In this document: in pieces, positions 16,168-24,527 of the stretch
How positions within the stretch are numbered: the first letter of the stretch is position 1
How the letters are laid out: every line of letters begins with the position of its first letter
Assembly: GCF_016862175.1 (NCBI RefSeq)
Contig: NZ_BOML01000043.1
Coordinates: 186,001 to 250,000 of the forward strand
DNA: 64,000 bases
Source: Paractinoplanes durhamensis
Lineage (GTDB): Bacteria; Actinomycetota; Actinomycetes; Mycobacteriales; Micromonosporaceae
Reading direction: 5' to 3'
Notes under the pieces: model-generated
Databases searched by the model: none
The model's input: the letters and a program-made list of their open reading frames with translations, nothing else
Told to the model about the DNA's origin: nothing
Position numbers and translations under genes: made by a program

Positions 16168-17265
16168 TCACTGCGGCGGAAGGGGCGGCGGGACCGCGGC
16201 GAAGACGCTGCCCAGCTCGGGGACCTGCCCGGCGGCGAGCCAGCCGGCCATGCCGTTCTTCCACACCAGGGTGTCCCGGGTCAGCGACCCGCCGGACGCC
16301 TGAGTGCGCAGCGCACCCAGGTCATACGGACCCTGCTGCTGCCCGTCGACGCCGACGAACCATTCGGCGGTCGGCAACGGGGGCGGGCCGGAAGCCGCGG
16401 GAGCCGGGGCCGGCGTGTTCATCGCCTGAGTCGCCCGCTGGCCGGCGGCCATGCCGAGGCCGAACCCGAACGCCTCGCCGGCCCCGCCGGAGTTGTTGGC
16501 GGCGTCCTCCATCGCGTTCGCGGCCTGGAACTTGGTGTAGTTGTCCAGGTTGCCGACCACGCCGATCGAGGTGCGCTTGTCGAGGGCGGCCTCGACCTCG
16601 GGCGGCACCGAGATGTTCTCGATGATGAACTTCGGGATCGAGATGCCGCTCGGCGCGAGCTCGTCGGTGAGCACCGCGGCGAGGGTGCTGCCGATCGCCT
16701 GCTGCTTGGCGGCCAGGTCGAGCATCGGCACCCCGGCCGTGGCCAGAGCGCTGCCGAGGTGGCTGGCGACCAGCTGGCGAAGGTATTCCTGCACCTCCTC
16801 GGTGCGGAATTGCGGGTCGGTGCCGACCAGCTCGCGCAGCAGCAGGGACGGGTCGGTGACCCGCATGGCGAAGGCGCCGAACGCGCGCAGCCGGACCGCG
16901 CCGAACTCCGGGTCGCGGACGATGACCGGGTTCTGCGTGCCCCACTTCATGTCGGTGAACTGCCGGGTGTTGACGAAATACACCTCGGCCTTCCACGGCG
17001 ACTCGAAGCCGTACTTCCAGCCCTTGATCGTCGAAAGGATCGGCATGTTCTGCGTGGTCAGGGTGTAGGTGCCGGGTGTGAAGACGTCGGCGATCTGACC
17101 CTCGTTGACGAAGACGGCCGTCTGCGACTCGCGCACGATGAGCTTGGCGCCCATCTTGATCTCGTTCTCGTAGCGGGGGAACCGCCAGACGATGGTGTCC
17201 CGGCTGTCGTCGAGCCACTCGATGATGTCGACCAGCTCACCCTTGAGCTTGTCCCAAAGACCCAT
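16168..17265 (-). CDS. SPFH-domain protein with C-terminal GYF_2 domain (YdjI-like)
   Basis: 365 aa. The N-terminus MGLWDKLKGELVDIIEW is an amphipathic helix, likely a membrane anchor. Residues about 30-270 match the virion-core-protein/YdjI branch of the SPFH superfamily: RFPRYENEIKMGAKLIVRES, FTPGTYTL and FVNTRQFTDMKWGTQNP. An Ala/Gly/Pro linker follows. The last 55 residues (EWFVGVDGQQQGPYDLGALR, then TLVWKNGMAGWLAAGQVPEL) form a GYF_2-type proline-rich-peptide-binding domain ending in PPPLPPQ, a possible self-ligand. Many family members instead end in a zinc ribbon, which is here supplied by the next gene 11 nt downstream. GAGGAG precedes the ATG. Probably organises a membrane microdomain or stress response. 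Confidence 0.85.
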   Translation of the reverse strand: MGLWDKLKGELVDIIEWLDDSRDTIVWRFPRYENEIKMGAKLIVRESQTAVFVNEGQIADVFTPGTYTLTTQNMPILSTIKGWKYGFESPWKAEVYFVNTRQFTDMKWGTQNPVIVRDPEFGAVRLRAFGAFAMRVTDPSLLLRELVGTDPQFRTEEVQEYLRQLVASHLGSALATAGVPMLDLAAKQQAIGSTLAAVLTDELAPSGISIPKFIIENISVPPEVEAALDKRTSIGVVGNLDNYTKFQAANAMEDAANNSGGAGEAFGFGLGMAAGQRATQAMNTPAPAPAASGPPPLPTAEWFVGVDGQQQGPYDLGALRTQASGGSLTRDTLVWKNGMAGWLAAGQVPELGSVFAAVPPPLPPQ

Positions 17266-17364
17266 GCCGACTCCTCGACCGATGTGCGGGCGCGGTGATC
17301 ATCGCGCCGCGACGACGGTACCAATCCCCGGCCGGCGACTGCGCTCACCTGCCGGAAAGGCGAC

Positions 17365-17838
17365 TCAGTCCCAGAAGCCGGCGTGCACCTCGGTGGCGCT
17401 CGGCAGGGGTGCCGGGCCGTCGACGACGATCTCCCGGCCGCCGTGGGCGAAGACCTCGCGGGTGGGCAGCCGCAGCGGCGGGATGCCCTCCTCTTCCTCG
17501 ACCATCCCGGCCAGGTCGGCCTCGGAGAGGGCGAACACCACCCGGGCGATGCCGGACCAGTAGATGGCGCCCGAGCACATCGCGCAGGGCTCGGTGCTGG
17601 TGTAGAGCACGCTGCCGGCCAGGGTCGCCCGATCGAGGGACCCGGCCAGCCGGACGAGGTTGGTCTCCGCGTGCCCGGTCGGGTCCGACCCGGTGACCAC
17701 GCTGTTGCGGGCTTCGAGGACCGTCCCGTCCGGGGTGAGCAGCAGCGCTCCGAACGGATGATCGCCGCGCTCCCGGGCCTCCCAGGCGAGCGCCACCGCC
17801 CGCTCCAGAAACTCCAGATCCGTGTCCGACATCGTCAT
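17365..17838 (-). CDS. nucleoside/guanine deaminase of the cytidine deaminase fold
   Basis: 157 aa zinc hydrolase. The HAETN motif supplies the zinc His and catalytic Glu, and PCAMCSGAIYW supplies the two zinc cysteines. The overall length and the motif GDHPFGALLL match guanine-deaminase/tRNA-adenosine-deaminase-like small enzymes acting on free nucleobases or nucleosides. The C-terminal EEEEGIPPLRLPTREVF suggests a free-base or nucleoside enzyme, not TadA, which is inference. The ATG at 17838 lies 7 nt after TAGGCT (17846-17851), so a leaderless transcript is likely; an ATG at 17832 is an alternative. Confidence 0.85.
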   Translation of the reverse strand: MTMSDTDLEFLERAVALAWEARERGDHPFGALLLTPDGTVLEARNSVVTGSDPTGHAETNLVRLAGSLDRATLAGSVLYTSTEPCAMCSGAIYWSGIARVVFALSEADLAGMVEEEEGIPPLRLPTREVFAHGGREIVVDGPAPLPSATEVHAGFWD

Positions 17839-17845
17839 GATCACG

Positions 17846-17851
17846 AGCCTA
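17846..17851 (-). promoter_or_regulatory. -10 hexamer TAGGCT for the deaminase gene
   Basis: TAGGCT on the minus strand ends 7 nt before the ATG at 17838, with no ribosome-binding site, predicting a leaderless mRNA. Confidence 0.45.
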
Positions 17852-17883
17852 CGGCCCTCTCGTCTCGAAATGCGGGAGAGCGG

Positions 17884-17893
17884 AAACGGGTTT
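17884..17893. promoter_or_regulatory. possible operator in front of sugar locus B
   Basis: AAACGGGTTT, arms of 4 with a GG centre, lies 40 bp upstream of the first gene of locus B, where a repressor would act. It is short and could be chance. No sugar-type regulator gene lies next to this locus. Confidence 0.2.
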
Positions 17894-17932
17894 ACGTTCG
17901 GCTCGACCTCCGCGCGTCCTTTAGGAGGAACC

Positions 17933-19207
17933 ATGAAACGCACCCTCCCGGCCGCCTTCCTCACCCTCACCCTCCTCGCTGCCGGCTGTGACGGCAGCGG
18001 CGGAGGCGACGCCACCAAGGCCAACGCCGCCGCCGGCCCGATCACCGTCTGGCTCTCCAACAACCAGGAGGAACTCGCCTGGGGCAAAGCCATGGTCGAG
18101 GCCTGGAACACCGCGCACGCCGACCAGAAGATCACCGCCCAGGAGATCCCGGCCGGTAAGAGCTCGGAAGAGGTCATCGGCGCGGCCATCACGGCCGGCA
18201 ACGCGCCCTGCCTGATCTTCAACACGGCGCCGGCCGCGATCCCGCAGTTCCAGAAGCAGGGCGGCCTGGTCGCGCTGGACTCGTTCGACGGCGCCACGCA
18301 GTACATCGCCGACCGCACCGGCGGCACCGCCGAGCAGTACAAATCGCCGGACGGCAAGTTCTACCAGCTGCCGTGGAAGTCCAACCCGGTGATGATCTTC
18401 TACAACAAGGACATCTTTGCCAAGGCCGGCGCGAATCCGGCGATCAAGACGTATGACGACTTCCTCGCCGCCGCCCGCGCGATCAAGGCGAAGAACGCCG
18501 CCCCGTTCGCCATCTACCCCTCCCCGGCCGGCGAGTTCTTCCAGTCGTGGTTCGACTTCTACCCGCTGTTCGCCGCCGAGACCGACGGCAAGCAGCTCGT
18601 GCAGGACGGCAAGGCCCAGTTCAACTCGCCCGAGGGGCAGAAGGTCGCCGCCTTCTGGAAGACCCTCTACGACGAGGGCCTGGCCGCCAAGGAGCAGTAC
18701 AACGGCGACTCGTTCGCCGACAAGAAGGCCGCCATGGCGATCGTCGGACCGTGGGCGATCGCGGTCTACGGCGACAAGGTCAAGTGGGGCGCGGTGCCGG
18801 TGCCGACCTCGACCGGCAAGCCCGCCGAGCAGATAAAGACGTTCAGCGACGCCAAGAACGTCGCCATGTACAGCGCCTGCCAGAACCGGGCCACCGCCTG
18901 GGAAGTGATGAAGTTCGCCACCAGCAAGGAGCAGGACGGCGAGCTGCTCGCCAAGACCGGTCAGATGCCTTTGCGTACGGACCTGGCCGCGGCCTATCCC
19001 GACTATTTCGCCAAGAATCCGGAGTACAAGCAGTTCGCCGACCAGGCCGCGCGCACCGTCGAGGTGCCGAATGTGCCCAACTCGGTGGCGATCTGGCAGG
19101 CCTTCCGGGACGCGTACTCCGCATCGGTGATCTTCGGCAAGAAGCCGGTGGCCGATTCCTTCGATGCCGCCGCACAGAAGGTCGATCAGCTCGCCAGCGG
19201 CTCATGA
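17933..19207 (+). CDS. extracellular sugar-binding lipoprotein of ABC importer, locus B
   Basis: 424 aa CUT1-type binding protein. The signal peptide ends in the lipobox LAAGC at about residue 19, so it is lipid-anchored. The mature protein starts ITVWLSNNQEELAWGKAMVEAW, and later has the typical PWKSNPVMIFYNKDIFAKAG and GDSFADKKAAMAIVGPWAI segments. AGGAGG 4 nt before the ATG is a strong ribosome-binding site. It is the first gene of a five-gene operon with two permeases, a GH130 enzyme and a secreted carbohydrate-active protein. Its sequence differs clearly from the locus A binding protein, so the sugar is probably different. Confidence 0.93.
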   Translation: MKRTLPAAFLTLTLLAAGCDGSGGGDATKANAAAGPITVWLSNNQEELAWGKAMVEAWNTAHADQKITAQEIPAGKSSEEVIGAAITAGNAPCLIFNTAPAAIPQFQKQGGLVALDSFDGATQYIADRTGGTAEQYKSPDGKFYQLPWKSNPVMIFYNKDIFAKAGANPAIKTYDDFLAAARAIKAKNAAPFAIYPSPAGEFFQSWFDFYPLFAAETDGKQLVQDGKAQFNSPEGQKVAAFWKTLYDEGLAAKEQYNGDSFADKKAAMAIVGPWAIAVYGDKVKWGAVPVPTSTGKPAEQIKTFSDAKNVAMYSACQNRATAWEVMKFATSKEQDGELLAKTGQMPLRTDLAAAYPDYFAKNPEYKQFADQAARTVEVPNVPNSVAIWQAFRDAYSASVIFGKKPVADSFDAAAQKVDQLASGS

Positions 19208-20082
19208 TCGCCAAGGTCCTCGGCCGGCACCCGGTCGGGTTGATCCTGTCCGCGCCGTACGCCGTCTACCTCGCCGTGATCTTCGCCTACCCGCTCGGGT
19301 TCGCGGTGTGGATGAGCTTCCACGACTACTTCTTCGCCGCGCCCGGCGCGATCGTCGACCACCCGTTCATCGGGCTCGACAACTACCGCGCCGTGCTCGG
19401 CGACCCGGGCGTCCACCAGGCGTTCCGCAACATCGTGGTCTTCCTGGTCATCAACGTGCCGCTGACCACCGGTCTCGCGCTGCTGCTCGCGGTCACGCTG
19501 AACCGGGTGGTGCACGCGCGGACGTTCCTGCGGGTCGCGTTCTACGTCCCGTACGTCACCGCCAGCGTCGCCGTCGTCGGCGTGTGGATGTTCCTGTTCA
19601 ACTCCGGTGGCCTGGTCAACTCGGCGCTCGGCCCGCTCGCGCCGGACCCGTCCTGGCTGATCAACGAGCATCTCGCGATGCCGGTCATCGCGGTCTTCGT
19701 GACCTGGAAACAGCTCGGCTTCTTCATCCTGCTCTACCTGGCCGCGCTGCAGAACGTGCCGACGGAGCTGTACGAGTCGGCGTCGGTCGACGGCGCGAAC
19801 GCGTGGCACCGGTTCTGGTCGGTGACCGTGCCCGCGGTCCGGCCGGCCACCGCCCTCGTGGTGATCCTGGCCCTGATCACCGGCGCCAACCTGTTCACCG
19901 AGCCGTACCTGCTGACCGGGGGCGGCGGCCCGAACGGCGCGTCCGCCTCGCCGGTGCTGGTCATGTACCAGCGCGGGATCCAGCAGGGCGAACCGGACTT
20001 CGCGGCGGCGCTCGGCGTCCTTCTCGTCCTCGGGGTGCTGATCGTCGCGTACCTCAATCGCCGGCTCATCGAGAGGGACTGA
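19204..20082 (+). CDS. carbohydrate ABC transporter permease (MalF type), locus B
   Basis: 292 aa membrane protein with six main hydrophobic segments. The EAA loop YESASVDGANAWHRFWSVTVPAVRP is recognisable. It partners the next permease in a CUT1 importer. The ATG overlaps the stop of the binding protein (ATGA), and the next permease starts 1 nt after its stop. As in locus A no ATPase gene is present, so a shared MsiK-like ATPase is expected from elsewhere in the genome. Confidence 0.92.
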   Translation: MIAKVLGRHPVGLILSAPYAVYLAVIFAYPLGFAVWMSFHDYFFAAPGAIVDHPFIGLDNYRAVLGDPGVHQAFRNIVVFLVINVPLTTGLALLLAVTLNRVVHARTFLRVAFYVPYVTASVAVVGVWMFLFNSGGLVNSALGPLAPDPSWLINEHLAMPVIAVFVTWKQLGFFILLYLAALQNVPTELYESASVDGANAWHRFWSVTVPAVRPATALVVILALITGANLFTEPYLLTGGGGPNGASASPVLVMYQRGIQQGEPDFAAALGVLLVLGVLIVAYLNRRLIERD

Positions 20083-20083
20083 C

Positions 20084-20902
20084 ATGAAGGTGCTGCGCTA
20101 TGTCGTCCTGTTCGCCGGGGCGTTGCTCTTCCTGTTCCCCTTCTACTACATGCTGATCGGCTCGTTGCAGTCCGAACCGGACACCTCGGTGGCCGGCGCG
20201 TTCCCGACCGGCGGCCTGACCCTGCACAACTACGCCGACATCAACTCGCGGGTCGACCTGATCGGCTCGCTGATCAACTCCGGGATCTTCACCGGGGGAG
20301 TGCTGCTCGGCACGGTCGTCTTCGGCGTCCTCGCCGGCTACGCCCTGGCCCGGCTGCGCTTCCGCGGCCGCGGCACCTTGTTCATGCTGGTCCTGCTCGT
20401 GCAGGTGATCCCGTTCCAGCTGCTGCTGATCCCGCTCTACGTGCTGATCGTGCGCGGCTACGGGCTGGCCGACTCGTACCTCGGCATGATCCTGCCGTTC
20501 GCCATCAACACCACCGCGGTCTTCATCTTCCGGCAGTTCTTCCTGCAGCTGCCGGACGACCTGTTCGCGGCGGCCCGCCTCGACGGCGCCGGTGAGGTGC
20601 GGGTCCTCTGGTCGGTCGCGTTGCCGCTGGTGCGCCCGGCCCTGCTCACCGCGGTCCTGCTGACCTTCATCGGGCCGTGGAACGAGTTCCTCTGGCCGTT
20701 CCTGGTCACCAAGGAGGCCGGCATGCAGCCGCTCGCCGTCTCGCTGGCCAACTACATCAGCACCGTGTCGGCCCGGGCCGCCAACCCGTTCGGCGCGATC
20801 CTGGCCGGCGCCTGCGTGCTGGCCGCGCCGGCGGTCGGCCTGTTCATCGCGTTCCAGCGCCAGTTCGTCTCGACCGACCTCGGTTCCGGGGTCAAAGGAT
20901 GA
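20084..20902 (+). CDS. carbohydrate ABC transporter permease (MalG type), locus B
   Basis: 272 aa membrane protein. The N-terminal helix VLFAGALLFLFPFYYMLIGSL and the EAA loop AARLDGAGEVRVLWSVALPLVRP are typical MalG features, as is the late PWNEFLWPFLV motif. The gene ends in a 4-nt ATGA overlap with the GH130 gene, which ties transport and cytoplasmic processing of the imported sugar together. Confidence 0.92.
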   Translation: MKVLRYVVLFAGALLFLFPFYYMLIGSLQSEPDTSVAGAFPTGGLTLHNYADINSRVDLIGSLINSGIFTGGVLLGTVVFGVLAGYALARLRFRGRGTLFMLVLLVQVIPFQLLLIPLYVLIVRGYGLADSYLGMILPFAINTTAVFIFRQFFLQLPDDLFAAARLDGAGEVRVLWSVALPLVRPALLTAVLLTFIGPWNEFLWPFLVTKEAGMQPLAVSLANYISTVSARAANPFGAILAGACVLAAPAVGLFIAFQRQFVSTDLGSGVKG

Positions 20903-22038
20903 TCCGGTACGCGATGACCAGGCTGGGCGTGCTGATGGCGCCGGACACCGGCGACCCGTTCGAGGCCGGCGGCGTGCTCAACCCGGCGAGCGGCCGCACC
21001 CCGGACGGGACACTGCACCTGCTGCCGCGGCTGGTGGCGGCCGGCAACGTGTCCCGGATCGGGCTGGCCGAGGTGGAGATCCGCGACGGCGTGCCGGTCG
21101 GGGTGCACCGCCGGGGCGTGGTGCTGGCGCCGGACGAGGGCTGGGAACGCGGCCGGGCCAGTGCCGGCGTCGAGGACCCGCGCACCACCTGGGTGCCGAG
21201 CCTCGGGCAGCACGTCATGACGTACGTCGCGTTCGGGCCGCTCGGCCCGCGCCTCGCGCTCGCCGTCTCCGCCGACCTGACCCACTGGCGGCGGCTGGGC
21301 CCGGTCCAGTTCGGCTACCAGCCCGGCCTGGACACCGACCTCAACCTGTTCCCCAACAAGGACGCCGTCTTCTTCCCCGAACCGGTGCCGGGCCCGGGCG
21401 GGGAGCCCTGCTACGCGATGCTGCACCGGCCGATGTGGGACCTCGGCTGGGTCCGGCCCGGCGAGGGCGTCCACCTGCCGGCCGGCATCACCGACGAGCG
21501 GCCCGGCATCTGGATCTCCTATCTCCCGGTCGCCGAGGTGGCGGCCGACATCACCGCGCTGGTCCGGCCGCGCGACCACCGCTGTGTGGCGACGCCGCGG
21601 TACCCGTACGAGAAAGTCAAGATCGGCGCCGGTCCGCCGCCGCTGCGGGTGCCCGAGGGCTGGCTGCTCCTGCACCACGGGGCGGTCGGCTACGTCCCGC
21701 CCGGCTGGGACCCCACCGGCCAGGACGTCACCTACGCCGCCGGGGCGATGATCCTCGACCCGGCCGACCCGGCCCGCGTCCTGTCCCGCACCGCCGAGCC
21801 CATCCTCGTCCCGGAGACCGCGGACGAGCGGTCGGGCACCGTGCCCAAGGTTGTCTTCCCCACCGCCATCGAGCAGGTCGACGGCGTCCACTACGTCTTC
21901 TACGGCATGGCGGACACGAAGATCGGCGTCGCCCGGCTGGACCGCATCACCGAAGGAGTGCGCGATGAAGCGCCGAACCGTCCTGCTGGGCAGCGGCCTC
22001 GCCCTGACAGCTCCGCTGCTGACGTCCACCGCGGCTGA
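20899..22038 (+). CDS. GH130 mannoside phosphorylase or hydrolase
   Basis: 379 aa five-bladed beta-propeller enzyme, no signal peptide. Family features visible are GVEDPRTTWV (the propeller-entry EDPR motif), the LFPNKDAVFFPEPV segment and the C-terminal HYVFYGMADTKIGVARL. GH130 members phosphorolyse or hydrolyse beta-mannosides such as beta-1,2-mannobiose or mannosyl-GlcNAc. The choice between phosphorylase and hydrolase depends on phosphate-binding residues I cannot assign safely. The family end is reached near residue 354; the last 25 residues are read out of the start of the next gene, a 74-nt overlap. Confidence 0.85.
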   Translation: MIRYAMTRLGVLMAPDTGDPFEAGGVLNPASGRTPDGTLHLLPRLVAAGNVSRIGLAEVEIRDGVPVGVHRRGVVLAPDEGWERGRASAGVEDPRTTWVPSLGQHVMTYVAFGPLGPRLALAVSADLTHWRRLGPVQFGYQPGLDTDLNLFPNKDAVFFPEPVPGPGGEPCYAMLHRPMWDLGWVRPGEGVHLPAGITDERPGIWISYLPVAEVAADITALVRPRDHRCVATPRYPYEKVKIGAGPPPLRVPEGWLLLHHGAVGYVPPGWDPTGQDVTYAAGAMILDPADPARVLSRTAEPILVPETADERSGTVPKVVFPTAIEQVDGVHYVFYGMADTKIGVARLDRITEGVRDEAPNRPAGQRPRPDSSAADVHRG

Positions 22039-23860
22039 CGCAGCCGCTCCGCTGACCAACCTCGCCCACCTCGACTTCCTGCGCGACCAAGTCGCCCCGC
22101 CTGCGCAGACCGGGCACACGACGTTCGGGAGCGGCCCGATCGGGGTGCTGTGGACCTACGCCGAGCCCAACCCGGACGGCACCTACCGGCGGATCGGCGG
22201 CGGGCCCGGCCAGGGCGCGTTCAACTCCGACGACATCGCCCGCGCCGCCGTGGTCTACCTGCGGCACTGGCGGCAGACCGGCTCCACGTCGAGCCGGGCC
22301 GCCTCCTACGAGTTGCTCCGCGGCCTGGCCTACTTCCAGTCGCCGAACGGCAACGTGGTCCTCTGGATGCGGGCCGACGGCACGCTCAACCCGAGCGCTT
22401 CACCGGCTGAGCTGCCCGACCCGTCCGACAGCGGCCCGTCCTACTGGCTGGCCCGCGCAGTGTGGGCGCTCGGCGAGGGTTACGCCGCCTGGCGGACCGG
22501 CTCGCGGATCGGCGACCGCGAGTTCGCGGGCTTCCTCAAGCAGCGGCTCGACCGGGCGATCGGCGCCCTCGACCGTCAGGTGCTGACCCGCTACGGCACC
22601 TGGCAGACCGTCGACGGCCGGTGGGCGCCCGCCTGGCTGATCGTCGACGGCGCCGACGCCACCGCCGAGGCGGTGCTGGGCCTGGCCGCCTACGGCCAGG
22701 CGCCGCGACAACTGCGCCAACTCGCCGAGGGCATCGCCGCACTGTCCGGCGGCGGCCCGCGCACCTGGCCGTTCGGTGCGGTGCTGCCCTGGGCGCTGTC
22801 CCGCTCCGACTGGCACGCGTGGGCGTCGCAGATGCCGGCCGCGCTGGCCCGGGCCGGACTGCTGCGCCCGGCCGTCGCCGACGCGGCCGTCTTCACGCCG
22901 TGGCTGCTCACCTCGGGCGGCCCCGACAACGGCCGGCTGCCGGCCCGGATCGACCGCACCCAGATCGCGTACGGCGTGGACTCGCGCCTCCAGTCGCTGC
23001 TCGCGGTGGCCGGCGCGACCGGCCGCACCGGTTTCCGCCGGCTCGCCGGCATCCTGGCCGCCTGGTACTTCGGGGCCAACGCGGCCGGGGCGCCCGCCTA
23101 CGACCCGGCGACCGGCCGGACGGTCGACGGCATCGCCGGCGACGGCACGGTCAACCACAACGCCGGCGCCGAATCCACCATCCACGGCCTGCTGAGCATG
23201 CTGGCCCTGGACGCCCACCCGGACGTGGCCGCGCTGGCCCGGCAGGGCCACATCCTGGAGCGGGCCGGGGCGATCACGGTCGAGGCCGAACAGGGCAGCG
23301 GCGGCACCGTGGTCACGCCGCCGTCGGCGTGGACCGGCGAATCGCAGTTCAGCAACGGCAGCTACGTCGAGCTCCCGGCGGGCGCCTCGATCCGCTGGCA
23401 ACTCCCGGCCGCGGACCGGCCGCACCTGGTGCTGCCGGTCGTCGACCTGCGGCCCGGCAGCGCCGCGGTGACCGCCTGGGCATCCGGCCGGCACCAGCTG
23501 GGCACGGTGCGGCATCGGGTCGGCGCGCAGGGTGCCTCCCCGGCGCCGGGGGCGCTGCTGCCGGTGACGCTCGGCGGCGAGCTGCCGGCCGGGCACACCG
23601 AGCTGGTCGCCACCGCGACCGGCGGGGGAGCGGTGCTGGATGCGATCATGCTCGAACCGCTGGTGTCCCGCTACGTCATCGGCGGCGGCGGGCGCACGAC
23701 CGCGTTGCTGCGCAGCGCGGCCCGCACGACGCAGTCGGTGAACCTGACCGGCCCGGCGGTGGTCGAGGTCTACGACGGCGAGGGCATCCAGCGGGCCCGG
23801 GACGCCGGGACCGTGCGAGCGAGAGTGCTACCCGGCGGATTTACCGTCATACGACGATAA
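21965..23860 (+). CDS. secreted alpha/alpha-barrel-like carbohydrate-active protein with C-terminal CBM-like module
   Basis: 631 aa. MKRRTVLLGSGLALTAPLL is a Tat-like signal (twin Arg, hydrophobic stretch, ending near ADA at about residue 27). The main domain (about 30-430) is helix-rich with repeated W/Y-rich segments (DIARAAVVYLRHW, SYWLARAVWALGEGYAAW, TVNHNAGAESTIHGLL). That resembles the (alpha/alpha)6 or incomplete-toroid fold of several glycosidase and lyase families, but I cannot assign one. From about 440, ITVEAEQGSGG begins a CBM35-like jelly roll. Its place in an operon with a GH130 enzyme and importer suggests it releases the mannoside-type oligosaccharide outside the cell (inference). 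Confidence 0.78.
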   Translation: MKRRTVLLGSGLALTAPLLTSTAADAAAPLTNLAHLDFLRDQVAPPAQTGHTTFGSGPIGVLWTYAEPNPDGTYRRIGGGPGQGAFNSDDIARAAVVYLRHWRQTGSTSSRAASYELLRGLAYFQSPNGNVVLWMRADGTLNPSASPAELPDPSDSGPSYWLARAVWALGEGYAAWRTGSRIGDREFAGFLKQRLDRAIGALDRQVLTRYGTWQTVDGRWAPAWLIVDGADATAEAVLGLAAYGQAPRQLRQLAEGIAALSGGGPRTWPFGAVLPWALSRSDWHAWASQMPAALARAGLLRPAVADAAVFTPWLLTSGGPDNGRLPARIDRTQIAYGVDSRLQSLLAVAGATGRTGFRRLAGILAAWYFGANAAGAPAYDPATGRTVDGIAGDGTVNHNAGAESTIHGLLSMLALDAHPDVAALARQGHILERAGAITVEAEQGSGGTVVTPPSAWTGESQFSNGSYVELPAGASIRWQLPAADRPHLVLPVVDLRPGSAAVTAWASGRHQLGTVRHRVGAQGASPAPGALLPVTLGGELPAGHTELVATATGGGAVLDAIMLEPLVSRYVIGGGGRTTALLRSAARTTQSVNLTGPAVVEVYDGEGIQRARDAGTVRARVLPGGFTVIRR

Positions 23861-23879
23861 ACCCGCGTTACCGTACCTT

Positions 23880-24485
23880 ATGCCCACAAAACGGATAAAA
23901 CACCTCACTGCGGTCGTCGTCGGAATGACCGCCGCGGCATTGCTGGCGGGCCCGGCGCGGGCGGCGCCGCCGCCCGCTCTGCTCACCGCCGCCGACCTGC
24001 CCGGCTACGAAAACGCCGAGGACTGGAACGACATCGTCCGGCCCGGCGATCCCGATCCGGCCATCTGCACCGACCCGGTCGCGGTCGGCAGCGTGGTCAA
24101 CCGCCCGGCGATCACCACCCACACCTCGTTCATCCGGCGGGCCGGCGGCCCACTGCTCTACGAGATCCTCATCGCCGCCGGTCCGGCCAGGGCGAACGCC
24201 CTCGTCGCCGAGATCGCCGCCGCACCCCGCCGCTGCCCGCAGGTCAGGCTCGGCGACGACCACACCCTCACGATCACCAAGATGCGCGTCCCCGAGCTCG
24301 GCGCGCGGGCTTCCGGCGTACTCATCAGAACCGCAACTCCGTCGCCCACCGTGACCAGGCTGATCGTCTTCGCCGAAGGCGGCCGCACCGCGATCCTGAT
24401 GATGGTCGGCGGCACCGACATCGGAGTCCTCGGCATGCACAAGATCGCCCTGACGGCCGCCGCGAAACTGGCGCCCGGAAATTAA
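23880..24485 (+). CDS. secreted protein, sensor-domain-like, unknown function
   Basis: 201 aa. A signal peptide covers residues 1-29 (MPTKRIKHLTAVVVGMTAAA, then a cleavage region GPARAAPP). The mature part starts with LLTAADLPGYENAEDW, a pattern seen at the start of PknH-like extracellular or sensor domains in actinomycetes. It carries two cysteines (AICTDPVAVGS, RRCPQVRLG) that could form a disulphide. The ATG lies 5 nt after TACCGT (23869-23874) without a ribosome-binding site, so it may be leaderless. Immediately downstream is an ECF sigma factor module, but no direct coupling is visible. Confidence 0.7.
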   Translation: MPTKRIKHLTAVVVGMTAAALLAGPARAAPPPALLTAADLPGYENAEDWNDIVRPGDPDPAICTDPVAVGSVVNRPAITTHTSFIRRAGGPLLYEILIAAGPARANALVAEIAAAPRRCPQVRLGDDHTLTITKMRVPELGARASGVLIRTATPSPTVTRLIVFAEGGRTAILMMVGGTDIGVLGMHKIALTAAAKLAPGN

Positions 24486-24488
24486 CCT
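24483..24488 (+). promoter_or_regulatory. -10 hexamer TAACCT for the mini-ORF/sigma transcript
   Basis: TAACCT ends exactly 6 nt before the mini-ORF ATG at 24495, as in a leaderless promoter. It overlaps the stop codon region of the preceding gene. Confidence 0.45.
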
Positions 24489-24494
24489 GTCACG

Positions 24495-24527
24495 ATGAGC
24501 AGCCTGCCGGACATGGACGGGACGTGA
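24495..24527 (+). CDS. 10-codon leaderless mini-ORF ahead of the ECF sigma gene
   Basis: ATG at 24495 encodes MSSLPDMDGT and stops at TGA 24525-24527, which overlaps the sigma factor's GTG start in the sequence GTGA. It begins 6 nt after a -10-like hexamer and so would be translated from the 5' end of the mRNA, delivering ribosomes to the sigma start. The length (10 codons plus stop) and GTGA overlap are the same as at the LacI gene (9796-9828). The peptide sequence itself is unrelated. Confidence 0.45.
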   Translation: MSSLPDMDGT

